NCBI GenBank assembly: GCA_020632595.1
Contig: JACKFF010000007.1
Location: 62,001 to 126,000 of the forward strand
Direction: 5' to 3'
Length of the DNA: 64,000 nt
From: Nitrospiraceae bacterium
GTDB taxonomy: Bacteria > Nitrospirota > Nitrospiria > Nitrospirales > UBA8639
Made by a program: the position numbers and the translations under genes. This document shows, piece after piece, positions 8,796 to 17,753 of this stretch. The notes under the pieces are model-generated. The model did not search any database, was not told where the DNA came from, and worked only from the letters and a program-made list of their open reading frames with translations. Numbering within the stretch: position 1 is the first letter of the stretch; the number at the start of each line of letters is the position of its first letter.

Positions 8796-10005
8796 GTCAA
8801 AAAAACCTTTGGGCTGATCAAGCAACGGCAACACTGCATCGGGTTGTGGTTGCAGGAACAGTCTGTCAGTTGGATTGCCCGGCAGCTGCAACGGAGTCGC
8901 CAATGGGTGCACAAATGGATTGGTCGCTATCAGGGAGGGGGGAAGACCTGGTTTTTGGAGCAATCGAAACGTCCCCACCAACTCCCTCGACGCGTGAGTC
9001 CGACCTTCGAGCGGTTGGTGCTCCATACCCATACCCGGCTCAGAAGTCGGAGGAGCCCGCTGGGCTTCTATGGGGCCGAAGTTATTGCCAACGAGTTGCT
9101 CGCTTTGGGCATCCGCTCCCTGCCTACGATTCGCACGATTCATCGGATTCTGGTTCGACACCACCGCGTGATCCGCAAACGGCGGTTCCGATCTCGCAAG
9201 GGCCCGCCGGTGCCGTGTCCCTTGGCGAGCCAGCAGAACGACGTCCATCAGATCGACTTCATTGTTGGCCATTACCTGTCCTCCCAGCGTCCGGTGGTCA
9301 TTCTGAACCGGAGGATGTGGCGACAGGCCTGGTCGGTGGGACGGTGGAGCCCGACCGTCGGGTGCAGCGGGTCTTGGCTTTTCTGGTCAGAGATTGGGAG
9401 CACCATGGGGTGCCTCGATTTTGCGAATGGACAACGATATGAGCCTGACGGGCGGGCACATGCATCCTTGCAGGTTGGGGCAAGTGATTCGATTGTGCCT
9501 GGCCTGTCGAGTGGTTCCCGTCTTTACCCCCGAGCGAGGCCCGGCCACCAACGCTCGCGTCGAGCGCTACAACGGCCTGTGGCAAGAAAAAGTCTGGAAG
9601 CGGTATCGGTTTCGGACGCTGGGGCAACTGCAAAGGCGTTCCCTGGCTTTCCAGGACGCCTACACCACCCACCTCAAGCAACGCCTGAACCGTCAGGGAT
9701 CGCCGGCTATCATCAAAGCCGATTTGCGATTTCTGCCACCAGATCTTCGGTGGGGGCATCCTCTGCCCCTTTATCGAGGGCAGATTTGGCTTATCCGGAG
9801 AGTGAATGAACAGGGCCATATCCAGATCCTCAATGAACAAATACGGCTCCCCCTGCGGTACGCCCAGGAATTCGTCCGAGTGGTTATTCGAACGGGCCCC
9901 CAGACGCTCTCCGTATACTGGAGACCATCGGCGGGTCAGAGATTCACACGCATCAATCATCGATCTTACCAACTCCGTGAAAATGCCAGAACACCGCAGC
10001 TGTAA
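8796..10005 (+). pseudogene. IS481-family transposase, at least two frameshifts
   Basis: A GGAGAGAGGAAG site precedes a GTG at 8796. The first frame has a helix-turn-helix (QSVSWIARQLQRSRQWVHKW) and runs to about 9300 with the first catalytic Asp (VHQIDFIVG). The reading then moves to a second frame (VLAFLVRDWEHHGVPRFCEW, about 9320-9430). It moves again to the frame ending at 10005, which holds the second Asp (RMDND), the catalytic Glu region (RVERYNGLWQEKVW) and the C-terminal part. All DDE landmarks are visible but spread over three frames, so no active enzyme can be made. The large minus-strand ORFs here are antisense shadows. Confidence 0.78.
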
Positions 10006-10022
10006 ACTGGGGCAACCGCTGT

Positions 10023-10042
10023 CTGTCAACGATGTGTTGTCA
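10023..10042 (-). repeat. Right terminal inverted repeat of the IS
   Basis: It is the inverted partner of 8710-8729. The core CTGTCAACGATGT (10023-10035) is perfect. Confidence 0.65.
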
Positions 10043-10227
10043 CTTGTCGGGTAAATATTAAAAAAATATAAGCTTCTACGCTGTAAACAATAAATGGGTC
10101 AATTCTAAGCATAGAAGCGGATAGGATCTTTTTTCTGGAACATGAAGGTTGGTCTTTTACTCTTAGCCTGGCTCTTTTTTTTGTTTCGACAGCAATCATC
10201 GGACTGGTTGGGTGGAAACTCACTCAA

Positions 10228-11163
10228 TTGGTAGACCGGCTGGCTGATCGAACAGGGATTGGCGAGGCGCTTGCGGGCGCCGTTTTCCTGGGGGCCAGTA
10301 CATCCCTGCCGGGCATTGTTACTTCCGTGACAACCGCATGGGGCGGTCATGCTGAATTTGCCGTGAGCCATGCCCTTGGAGGCATTGCCATACAAACAGC
10401 ATTTCTTGCCATTGCCGACATGACCTATCGGCATGCCAATTTGGAGCATGCCGCAGCATCGTCCGCCAATCTCATGAACGGGGTGCTCCTCATGAGCATG
10501 CTCTCGCTAATTTTACTCGCTATCGTGGGTCCTGATTTCAGCCTTTGGAATGTGCATCCGGTCACGCCATGTGTCGTCGCCATATACATTTTTGGTCTTC
10601 GGCTGGTGCATCATTCGCATGTTGAGCCATTATGGAGTCCCAAGGTAACGCCCCACACGAAACCCGATGAACCGGAGGCGGGCAACTGTCATGAAAATCT
10701 CCAAAAATTATTGATGGCGTTCATTGCTTTTGCCTTGCTCATTGGAACGGCCGGGTGGATTCTCGCCGGTTCTGCTGTCTCTCTTGTGACTCATACCGGA
10801 CTTTCTGAAACACTGGTGGGGGGAGTCTTCACGACCATGAGTACTTCTTTGCCTGAATTGATTACCTCGCTTGCCGCGGTGCGTAGGGGGGCGCTGACGC
10901 TTGCCGTAGGAGGAATTATAGGAGGGAATACCTTTGACACGCTTCTGGTCGCGTTTTCCGATTTCGCGTATCAAGATGGATCGATTTATCATGCTGCGAC
11001 GAATCAGCAAGTCTATTTGATCGCCTTAACTATGCTCATGAACGGTATTTTATTGCTTGGGTTGCTGCGTCGGGAGGAACATGGCATCGGCAATATCGGA
11101 TTCGAAAGTTTTTCTATTTTACTTGTTTATTTGGGAGGAATCGTCATTCTTTTTCTATCCTGA
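10228..11163 (+). CDS. Ca2+:cation antiporter (CaCA) family protein, probably 5' truncated
   Basis: This is an integral membrane protein with two alpha-repeat-like motifs: GASTSLPGIVTS and TMSTSLPELITS, the latter followed by GGIIGGNTFDTL. They are the hallmark of sodium/calcium exchangers. The second repeat keeps the ion-binding Glu (LPE) and Asp (FD), while the first has Gly (LPG) and Gln (QT), so ion binding looks lopsided. The only start in the frame is a TTG at 10228, yet the frame is open back to 10087 and encodes another membrane helix (WSFTLSLALFFVSTAIIGLV) that belongs to the fold. No ATG, GTG or TTG precedes that helix, so the IS side may have removed the true start. Expression is doubtful. 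Confidence 0.65.
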   Translation: MVDRLADRTGIGEALAGAVFLGASTSLPGIVTSVTTAWGGHAEFAVSHALGGIAIQTAFLAIADMTYRHANLEHAAASSANLMNGVLLMSMLSLILLAIVGPDFSLWNVHPVTPCVVAIYIFGLRLVHHSHVEPLWSPKVTPHTKPDEPEAGNCHENLQKLLMAFIAFALLIGTAGWILAGSAVSLVTHTGLSETLVGGVFTTMSTSLPELITSLAAVRRGALTLAVGGIIGGNTFDTLLVAFSDFAYQDGSIYHAATNQQVYLIALTMLMNGILLLGLLRREEHGIGNIGFESFSILLVYLGGIVILFLS

Positions 11164-11172
11164 AGTTTTTAA

Positions 11173-11189
11173 AACCCGGAACCCGGGTT
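11173..11189. terminator. Bidirectional hairpin between convergent genes
   Basis: AACCCGG and CCGGGTT form a 7-bp stem with a 3-nt loop between the antiporter (plus) and the six-BON gene (minus). Read on the minus strand it is followed by a T/A-rich stretch, so it could terminate that transcript. Confidence 0.4.
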
Positions 11190-11258
11190 AGATTTGTCTG
11201 AGTGGAACGTGGAGGAGCCGGTCTCTGATCCTTTTTACTGCGCTGAATGAGAAGTCTT

Positions 11259-12725
11259 TTATGAAGGGTCCACCTGTAAACGGTTGTGACCAAATCTGGC
11301 TCCGGCTACAAAGGCATGTTCTGCGGCGAGGGATCGTTGTTGCCAACTTCGCACAGAACCCTTGAGCGTCGCGACGCCATCTTCAACACGGACAGAGATG
11401 GAGTGATCGGATAAAAATGGACTCCACCAGAATTGGTCTTCGATATCCTGTCGAAGCTCAGGATCGGATTTATCCTGCCATTCAATCGCATATTTGAGTC
11501 GGTTGTCGACCGTTGTCGCTCCTTTAACACGGGCGGCCAGTAACCCTGCCCGGGATTTCTGAGATCGTGACTTCACCGTACCTCTCAGAGCGATGGTACG
11601 ATTGGAAACACTGACATTGATGGTTTTATGGTTGAGCAGGGGATCATGGCGAAATACCGCCTTGGCGCGTGTGGCAATATCTTTATTGGAATAATTTTGT
11701 TTTGTACGGACTTTGATGAGATTCATGACATTGTAAACGCCAGTGGTATTCCAGGTATTTTCTTCGGCAGTGGTCTTGGCTTGGAGGTTATCGACGATGC
11801 CTGTAAGTGTGACGAGGCCTTCCTTGACTTCAATCGTGATATCCGCGTTGGTTATCCTGGGATCATAAGAAAGCGCATCATAGATGGCGTACTGGATGGT
11901 TTCATCGGATGCTATGTGAAAGCCTGAACGGCGCATGGGTTCACGGGCAGACCACTCTACCTGCAGCTGTTCGCCGTTCACAGATGTGATGCCATCCACC
12001 CAGGCCAACGAGATAATCCTGGATTTCTCATCAACACTTCTCACCGTACCGGCTACTGTGACCCGGCGATCCCGAACGGTTATCATCACGGGTGATGAAT
12101 CAACCCATACATCATGATGCAGACGTTGCAGGATTTCTTGTTGAACGGCCTTATCAGAACGATTCTTGACGGTAAGAACCTCCAGCTGATCCTGAATGGC
12201 TTTGGTGCCTTCGACTCCCTTCGCCACCTGGAGGGCCAATTGTTTTTCCTGCCAGGATTGAACCGTACCGGTGAGGGTGCCACGACCGTCTGTGACCTTC
12301 ATACTCATGTCATACAGTTCCGTTGCGGGATTTTCTAATAAGGCCGATTGCACGTGATCTTCAATATCTTGATCCTCGAGGCTACTTAAAGGGTTGACGA
12401 GTAATTGATTCATGACACTGCGAACTCCCTTGATGGGTGCTGTGAGTGCCGCTGCCCGTTCCTTGGCCAGGATGTTGTCCACCTCGCCAAGGAGCGTGAC
12501 AATGCCTTTTTCGCTGACAACATCAATCAGATTTTCCTGGACAAATTCGTCTCCGGCCAGCCGGTCTTCGATGGCCAGGATCATTTCAGCCTCCATCACC
12601 ATATGCTGTCCTTGTTCTGCGCAGGCACTGGCGATAGGCCAAAATGTGAGCATGACGGTCAGGAAAGTGACAACCACCCTCGAGACTTGTGTGCGTGTCG
12701 GGCTGTGCAAACAGAGATGACACAT
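11259..12725 (-). CDS. Exported protein with six BON domains (copy 1)
   Basis: The 488-aa product has a signal peptide (hydrophobic core FLTVMLTFWPIASACA) and then six consecutive BON domains of about 70-75 residues. Each has a D-I/A helix, a G-x-V-T-L-x-G-x-V strand turn (for example GIVTLLGEV, RGTLTGTV, RRVTVAGTV, GLVTLTGIV, RTIALRGTV, GVATLKGSV) and a closing V-x-N-x-L-type segment. BON domains bind phospholipid or other envelope parts in known cases (OsmY, DolP). No strong ribosome site precedes the ATG at 12725. A paralogue of the same length lies upstream at 13600-15066, separated by one gene. Confidence 0.85.
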   Translation of the reverse strand: MCHLCLHSPTRTQVSRVVVTFLTVMLTFWPIASACAEQGQHMVMEAEMILAIEDRLAGDEFVQENLIDVVSEKGIVTLLGEVDNILAKERAAALTAPIKGVRSVMNQLLVNPLSSLEDQDIEDHVQSALLENPATELYDMSMKVTDGRGTLTGTVQSWQEKQLALQVAKGVEGTKAIQDQLEVLTVKNRSDKAVQQEILQRLHHDVWVDSSPVMITVRDRRVTVAGTVRSVDEKSRIISLAWVDGITSVNGEQLQVEWSAREPMRRSGFHIASDETIQYAIYDALSYDPRITNADITIEVKEGLVTLTGIVDNLQAKTTAEENTWNTTGVYNVMNLIKVRTKQNYSNKDIATRAKAVFRHDPLLNHKTINVSVSNRTIALRGTVKSRSQKSRAGLLAARVKGATTVDNRLKYAIEWQDKSDPELRQDIEDQFWWSPFLSDHSISVRVEDGVATLKGSVRSWQQRSLAAEHAFVAGARFGHNRLQVDPS

Positions 12726-12820
12726 GGTTTGTCATTCCCTATTTAGCGATACACCCATATGGGCAATATTTGAATGCGAAGCGGATCATTGTGATTGTTT
12801 TCCCCATTTCAGGCCAATGG

Positions 12821-13543
12821 TTAATTGGAGTTTTGAGACTGTTTAAAGGCCGAATTCAAGTGGAGATAGGCTCCTTCGGTCAATGTTGCAGCCGCGGCAA
12901 TGCGATCTTGTTTGATATGGGAAAGGGCATCGTCCAATTCGGAAATCCCTTCCCTCAAAAAATCAGAATCAATCCCTTCCTGTTGTGCAAGAGAAGCGGC
13001 CTTTTTTGCGGCCAATGTATTTTTGTGAAATAAATCTTTCCTCCCCTCTTCTCCATATTCCCGAGCAATTTTTGCGTGATGAACCGCATTTTGGAGGAAT
13101 CTCGTCTGGTCATGAAGGAGGGGCAATGTTTCGTCATAGGTGACTTCCAAGTCTGCTAACACGGCATCCATTTCAGTCTTATTCCTCAACCAGGGTTGAG
13201 GATCGATGACATCAAAATTTTTGGAGATACGTTCCGCGTGTTCCAATTCCTTTGTGAGTTTCATGATGGGGGCATTTAAATCCTCTTGTTTCTCTTGGCT
13301 GGGAGCCTGTGTTCGCATCTTTTTGAGATCATTGAGGAGCGCACGGGATTTCTGTAGTTGTTGGTGGACGTCTTTAATGTAGGGTTCGTGATTCTGCTGA
13401 ACAGCCTTTACCAATGTAATGGGGGGAAGAGGAGTCTGGTCAAAACTTCTGGTCTTTCCGAATGATATATAAAAAAAAGAGAAAATACAGAGGATCGTGG
13501 TGATGAAGATGATGGATGATTTTTGTGAAAAGTTCTGTTGCAT
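12821..13543 (-). CDS. Membrane-anchored helical protein of unknown function
   Basis: The 240-aa product has one N-terminal transmembrane or signal segment (IIFITTILCIFSFFYISF), followed by charged helical sequence with heptad-like spacing (KSRALLNDLKKM, KLTKELEHAERIS, LREGISELDDALSHIKQD). It is predicted to sit in the periplasm anchored to the inner membrane. AAAGGAGAG upstream supports the ATG at 13543. I do not recognise the family. It lies between two six-BON paralogues on the same strand, so it may act with them. Confidence 0.6.
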   Translation of the reverse strand: MQQNFSQKSSIIFITTILCIFSFFYISFGKTRSFDQTPLPPITLVKAVQQNHEPYIKDVHQQLQKSRALLNDLKKMRTQAPSQEKQEDLNAPIMKLTKELEHAERISKNFDVIDPQPWLRNKTEMDAVLADLEVTYDETLPLLHDQTRFLQNAVHHAKIAREYGEEGRKDLFHKNTLAAKKAASLAQQEGIDSDFLREGISELDDALSHIKQDRIAAAATLTEGAYLHLNSAFKQSQNSN

Positions 13544-13599
13544 ACATACTCTCCTTTCTCGATACTCTTTTTTGAGTCGGTGAAAAAAAATTATCCACC

Positions 13600-15066
13600 T
13601 TAGGTAGAATGAAAATCAGGACCATATCTCACTTTTAACCGATTACGAATCCGTTCGGCTCCGGAATTCCGCGCGACTTCTCTAGCTCGTCTCCATTCCA
13701 CGATGGTAGGTACGGTACCCTTGAGGGTGACGGTGCCATTGGACACGGTAACCATAATATCCTGGTCAAAAAGACCCGGATCCCACCAAAATACACGTCT
13801 GATCTCTTCCCAAATTTCCTCATCCAATTTACCAGGCGATTGAATTTGGAGATAATTCACGACATTGATGACACCCTTTACTCTTGCCGCGGCTCGAACA
13901 GTTTGGGAAATTTCGGTAGGAGAATTCAGGTATCCCTCGAGAGACACTTTTCCACTATTGGCTGAAATCTTAATTTCGTAGCCGTCAATGAGAGGATGCT
14001 GATTGAACGCTTCCCGGACCCGTTTTTCCAGTTCGCGATCAGCAAGTCGCACGGGAGGACGAACTTTAATGAAACTGCGTACCCGCCAAATGCCTTCCGT
14101 ATTCCGGGTCGTCTCTTCTGCAGCGTATTTAGCCGCTAAGTTGTCCACAATTCCGGTAAGGAAAGCCGTGCCTTCGACAACGCGAACGTCGATGTTACCA
14201 TCCTGAAGCCGGGGTTCATATGTGAAGGCTGTTCGTATCGCTTCTGCTGTATGGGTGTTTGATGTGAATACGTCTTTGCGTTGACGAAGCATTTTGTCCC
14301 GTGCCCACCATTCAACTTTGAGTGGGGCCACATTGACGTCTTTAACTCCACCCACCCAGGCATCTGTATAAGCGCTATTCTTTTCAGCCAGGCTCCCCAC
14401 AGTACCGGTTAACGTCACATGCCCCTGGTCGACCATGATGCCGATGAGGCTTTCATGGACCCAGACGTCGGATTGAAGGCGACGGAAAATTTCCACTTCG
14501 ATTTCTGAGTCGGGACGAGAAGCCGGCGGATTCACGGTAATCCGGCTTCTGAGGGATTGCACACCTTTTACCGATCTGACGACTTCCTCGGTCAATTGCT
14601 TTTCCTGCCAACTTTCTACTGTTCCAGTCAGCATTACGCGACCCTGACTAACCTGTACGGTGATTTCATAAGAGTCTGATGCCGGATCTGCGGCTAATGC
14701 GGCAATCACCTTGAACCGTACTTCTTCATCGCCAATCCGGCTGGTAGGGTTCACGGCAATGGTATTGATAAGTGCTTGAACACCTCGAATGCTGGCAACA
14801 ATTTTTCCTGCACGCTCCCTGGCCAGCAGGGTAGGGACCTCTCCCGACAACATGACGACTCCATTATCTGTATGGACATCAATGCCATTTGAGGGAACCG
14901 TCTGATCGACCAGAAAACGGCTTTCAATGGCGACGGTAATATCTTTGTCCCTAATGACATTCTGGTCCACTTTGGCCAAACCTAGTGATGGCAGGGCCAC
15001 CATTAATACCATCACCTTTAAAGCAGGGGGTATGAAGCCTTGTCGAAAAATGGTTTTCATCTGCAT
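13600..15066 (-). CDS. Exported protein with six BON domains (copy 2)
   Basis: The product is again 488 aa with a signal peptide (PPALKVMVLMVALPSLGLA) and six BON domains with the same order of turns (GVVMLSGEV, GRVMLTGTV, GHVTLTGTV, GTAFLTGIV, GKVSLEGYL, GTVTLKGTV). The third domains of both copies share KS/KN...WVDGI/WVGGV followed by VEW, and the sixth share FWWSPFL/FWWDPGL. This shows an ancestral six-domain gene that was duplicated. The start may be ATG 15066 or 15060; neither has a strong ribosome site. Confidence 0.85.
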   Translation of the reverse strand: MQMKTIFRQGFIPPALKVMVLMVALPSLGLAKVDQNVIRDKDITVAIESRFLVDQTVPSNGIDVHTDNGVVMLSGEVPTLLARERAGKIVASIRGVQALINTIAVNPTSRIGDEEVRFKVIAALAADPASDSYEITVQVSQGRVMLTGTVESWQEKQLTEEVVRSVKGVQSLRSRITVNPPASRPDSEIEVEIFRRLQSDVWVHESLIGIMVDQGHVTLTGTVGSLAEKNSAYTDAWVGGVKDVNVAPLKVEWWARDKMLRQRKDVFTSNTHTAEAIRTAFTYEPRLQDGNIDVRVVEGTAFLTGIVDNLAAKYAAEETTRNTEGIWRVRSFIKVRPPVRLADRELEKRVREAFNQHPLIDGYEIKISANSGKVSLEGYLNSPTEISQTVRAAARVKGVINVVNYLQIQSPGKLDEEIWEEIRRVFWWDPGLFDQDIMVTVSNGTVTLKGTVPTIVEWRRAREVARNSGAERIRNRLKVRYGPDFHST

Positions 15067-15441
15067 TATCCGAGGGTGTTGAAACTATCCTGATATCTCC
15101 AATTTTCTCTCAGGCAAGAATTGACCTCGTTCGGTGTTTAAAGCCGCAGTAGCTTCATTTGCAAAAAGACCACTGGCATTAATTTGTTGGTATGACGGGG
15201 GCGTAGCTTCTACGTTCTTTATAAATGAAAATGGAGAAAAAGGGTCCTATGCGAAACCCTTGATGTCCGGGATGCGAAGGGTGACCTTAGCCTAAGGACG
15301 TCATGCCGGAGGGCTTGAGGGAAAAGTTATTTTGAGAGTGCACGGCAATTCAACCGTACTTAAATCACCAGCGCATACTGAGAGATCATTGTTGGCAAAA
15401 CTACGATACATTAAAATGTGTGAAAATTAGTTTGTATTCGT
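15067..15441. other. Intergenic region between the six-BON gene and creA
   Basis: No gene is evident. It should hold the promoter of the 13600-15066 gene. I see no clear operator or terminator. Confidence 0.35.
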
Positions 15442-15915
15442 TTATCGTTGTTGGGGACTTGACCACGATCTGATCGGCACCGTTGAGATCGAATTTTTGG
15501 GTGAGCCTTCGATCACTTTATCGCTGTATACGAGATAAATGAATGTCTGACGTTTCTTGTCAAAGAATCGAACCACCTGCAGTTTTTTAAAAATCAGTGA
15601 TCGACTCTCATGAAACACCTTTTCTCCTTCTTCAAGCTCAGCAACTATGCGAATGGGACCGACCTGGCGGCAGGCAATTGAGGCATCTGAAGTGTCCTCA
15701 GCGACACCAACCATGCCTTTCAATCCCCCTGTCTTCGATCGACTCAGATGACAGGTGACTCCTTCAATCTTGGGATCATCAAACGCTTCAATCACAATTT
15801 TGTGATCAGGACCCAAAAAATTGAATTTTGTATCCACACTTCCGATTTCCTCCGCATGACTCGAAGAGATGATCAGAACGGAAAAGAACAGGACTTTCAA
15901 AAAAATTGTCAGCAT
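15442..15915 (-). CDS. creA: CreA family periplasmic protein
   Basis: The 157-aa protein has a signal peptide (LFFSVLIISSSHAEE) and then the strongly conserved CreA sequence: EEIGSVDTKFNFLGPDHKI, EAFDDPKIEGVTCHLSRSKTGG, AEDTSDASIACRQVGPI, LQVVRFFDKKRQT and YSDKVIEGSPKNSIS. Three Cys residues are present. In enterobacteria creA lies beside the creBCD regulators and its role is unknown; here those partners are absent. A GGGGAG site precedes the ATG. Confidence 0.92.
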   Translation of the reverse strand: MLTIFLKVLFFSVLIISSSHAEEIGSVDTKFNFLGPDHKIVIEAFDDPKIEGVTCHLSRSKTGGLKGMVGVAEDTSDASIACRQVGPIRIVAELEEGEKVFHESRSLIFKKLQVVRFFDKKRQTFIYLVYSDKVIEGSPKNSISTVPIRSWSSPQQR

Positions 15916-16081
15916 GTACGCATTCTCCCCTAACCGGTGTTTTACCTTGTCTAAGATGAAAATTCGATGAGCGTTACTTTACTCTATGATCCTTATGCCT
16001 CAAAACTGGACAAATTCTGAACCCCTTCAAGAACGTCCAGTGCCAGACGTTCCAGGGACAAAGGGTGTCCTTATTCTTTGC

Positions 16082-16988
16082 TCAGCGACGGTGCGACCAT
16101 TTCAGGCCCACTCCTTGCAGTCTATCGAACACCAACCGGACAACAGAAAAATACAGGATAAGGCTCGTCACATCCGTGGTAGATGTGACCATGGGACTAT
16201 TGGCGACGGCAGGATCGATATCTAATTTGGTGAAGTGGACAGGAAATAATACCCCGAGGAGATTGGAGACCACAACGGCTGCAACTATTGCTAATCCTGC
16301 ACCTACGCCCATAACCATCCCTCCCCATGTATAACCGATACAACCAGCACCGATTCCCATTGTTAAGTCCAGGGTACTCAGGCTCTTTCCAGGCTGTGTT
16401 CAGCCATTATGTGGATTTCACGTCCTTAATTGACAGGCCTCGAAGCATCAGCATGGCTGCTTGTCCACCGGTGTTCCCTCCGCTTCCCATTAGAATAAAG
16501 AATGTTAAGCCGAGTGTGGAAGCTAGCGTTTCCTCATACATGGCGATGACACTGGATGCAGTCAGATGGACCAGAATGAAGGCCATCAACCTGAGAATAC
16601 GTTTGCAATAGAATATTCAGATACCCAAAAGCTGTTGTGCTTCCTGCCGGTCTTCAGGACCTAAAAGGTTGAGTAACCGGCTAATTGTGTGGGGAGGCAA
16701 TTCCTCTAATATCCCTGTCCGATCGTCAGGCCTCAGTTGTGCTAACAATTCACCCGCTTCCCTGTCGGTGAGTTCAGTCCATAACGAAGCTTGAATTTGG
16801 GGTGTCAGGTATGAAAACAGCTCGCCGGAATCATGACGAGACAGAGAGCTGAATATGCGGACGCGCACTGGTTTGGGAGTATGCGCCAGGGCCTCAGCTG
16901 CTTCGGGAAGCGGAAGGCCGTTCAACAGCTCTCGCAATTCCGACCACTTTTCTTGTGCAATCAACTCCTGTACCGTAGATATCTCCAT
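16082..16988 (-). pseudogene. mgtE: mgtE (Mg2+ transporter) remnant without CBS domains
   Basis: Three blocks on the minus strand match MgtE in order. The first (16988-16617, GGGAGGAATC ribosome site) is the cytosolic MgtE_N helical repeat, with LRPDDRTGILEELP and RLLNLLGPEDRQEAQ, and ends in a stop. Next comes part of the membrane domain (AFILVHLTASSVIAMYEETL, then GSGGNTGGQAAMLMLRGL). A last block in another frame (VVSNLLGVLFPVHFTKLDID, then SLILYFSVVRL) is the C-terminal membrane end. The paired CBS domains that should follow the N domain, and part of the membrane region, are missing. Only the 123-aa N domain could still be translated. Confidence 0.75.
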
Positions 16989-17165
16989 ATGCGATTCCTC
17001 CCGCCCGGTATGACGAATGACTGGCGAGCTAAACGTATTCGACATTTTTTAAAATAAAGGGAAAACATCATTCTTTCAGAAACCCCACGGTCAGTCATCA
17101 GGAGACGAAAGGTGAAGGTCAGTCTGATTGGTGATTATAGACAACAACGTGAAGACCAGGGTTCG

Positions 17166-17748
17166 TCATGGGGTCGCTTTGTGACGTCTGCGCGGGAAGG
17201 CCCAGGCTTGAAAAATACAAAGGAGGGGCAACATGATCGTGAAGGATATTATGGCCCCTAGGGCAGAGGTGTAAGAGGCTATGAATATTTCGATCAGGCC
17301 GTCTTGTCTATGTGACGCATTGGGTAAAGTCGTCTGCCTGTCGTTGATTACAATCGATTCGTTTGGCGCACTGACCAGAACATCGATAGAGAAAGGCCTG
17401 TTAGGTGTTGGGACCTCACGAAGACTCCGGACCAAAATACCATGATGGCTGGAGGCATGACCTGTTTCGAACGTTTCACGGCCCATGAGAAAACTGGACG
17501 GTTGAAATGGATGCCTGAAAGTTGCCTGGTCGTCTTGAATTGTGAGGGGCACCCTGTCGAAATTGTTTTGCAGAAAAATCCTTCATGGTTGGAGAAACGA
17601 ATCGAAACACATACATCACGTCGACAGATTCCGTGACACCGGCCAACCCCACCGTTCCCCAATTTTCGATAATTCCGTCATATTTATAAGGTTCAGAACG
17701 CTCTGCTTCTCCGCGTGGGTATTCCCCTCGTCCCTCACTCTTTCTCAA
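17166..17748 (-). pseudogene. Membrane-anchored protein of unknown family, one frameshift
   Basis: Reading from the end of the oxidase cluster, the first frame gives WGTVGLAGVTESVDVMYVFRFVSPTMKDF. After one extra T in a T5 run near 17583 the next frame continues as LQNNFDRVPLTIQDDQATFR, a middle region with HHGILVRSLREVPTPN and VLVSAP, and a C-terminal transmembrane helix (ALGAIISFTIMLPLLCIFQ) with a basic tail. A soluble domain anchored by one C-terminal helix fits. I do not recognise the family. It sits 5 bases after the oxidase stop, so it may have been the last gene of that operon. The lack of any start ATG argues for decay, but a sequencing error is possible. Confidence 0.5.
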
Positions 17749-17753
17749 AGGGA

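Larger units (their letters stand above)
8710..10042 (+). mobile_element. IS481-like insertion sequence with dead transposase
   Basis: The ends form imperfect 20-bp terminal inverted repeats. The left end (8710-8729) and the reverse complement of the right end (10023-10042) match at 18 of 20 positions, including a perfect 13-bp core ACATCGTTGACAG. The right end reads TGTCAACGATGTGTTGTCA. The element is about 1.33 kb and encodes one rve-type (DDE) transposase, now broken. I could not find a clear target-site duplication. It lies between a truncated L,D-transpeptidase fragment and a cation antiporter without a start codon. Confidence 0.72.

Noticed and set aside
8679..9272. A 197-aa minus-strand frame and other long minus-strand frames across the IS
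   Set aside because: They are antisense to the transposase; that strand shows the helix-turn-helix and catalytic residues, while the antisense frames have no family pattern or ribosome site.
4001..15220. The word GCTTCTACG near several intergenic sites (about 4010, 10073, 15208)
   Set aside because: It also occurs inside the Ku coding region, and spacing to genes differs, so chance is a sufficient explanation.
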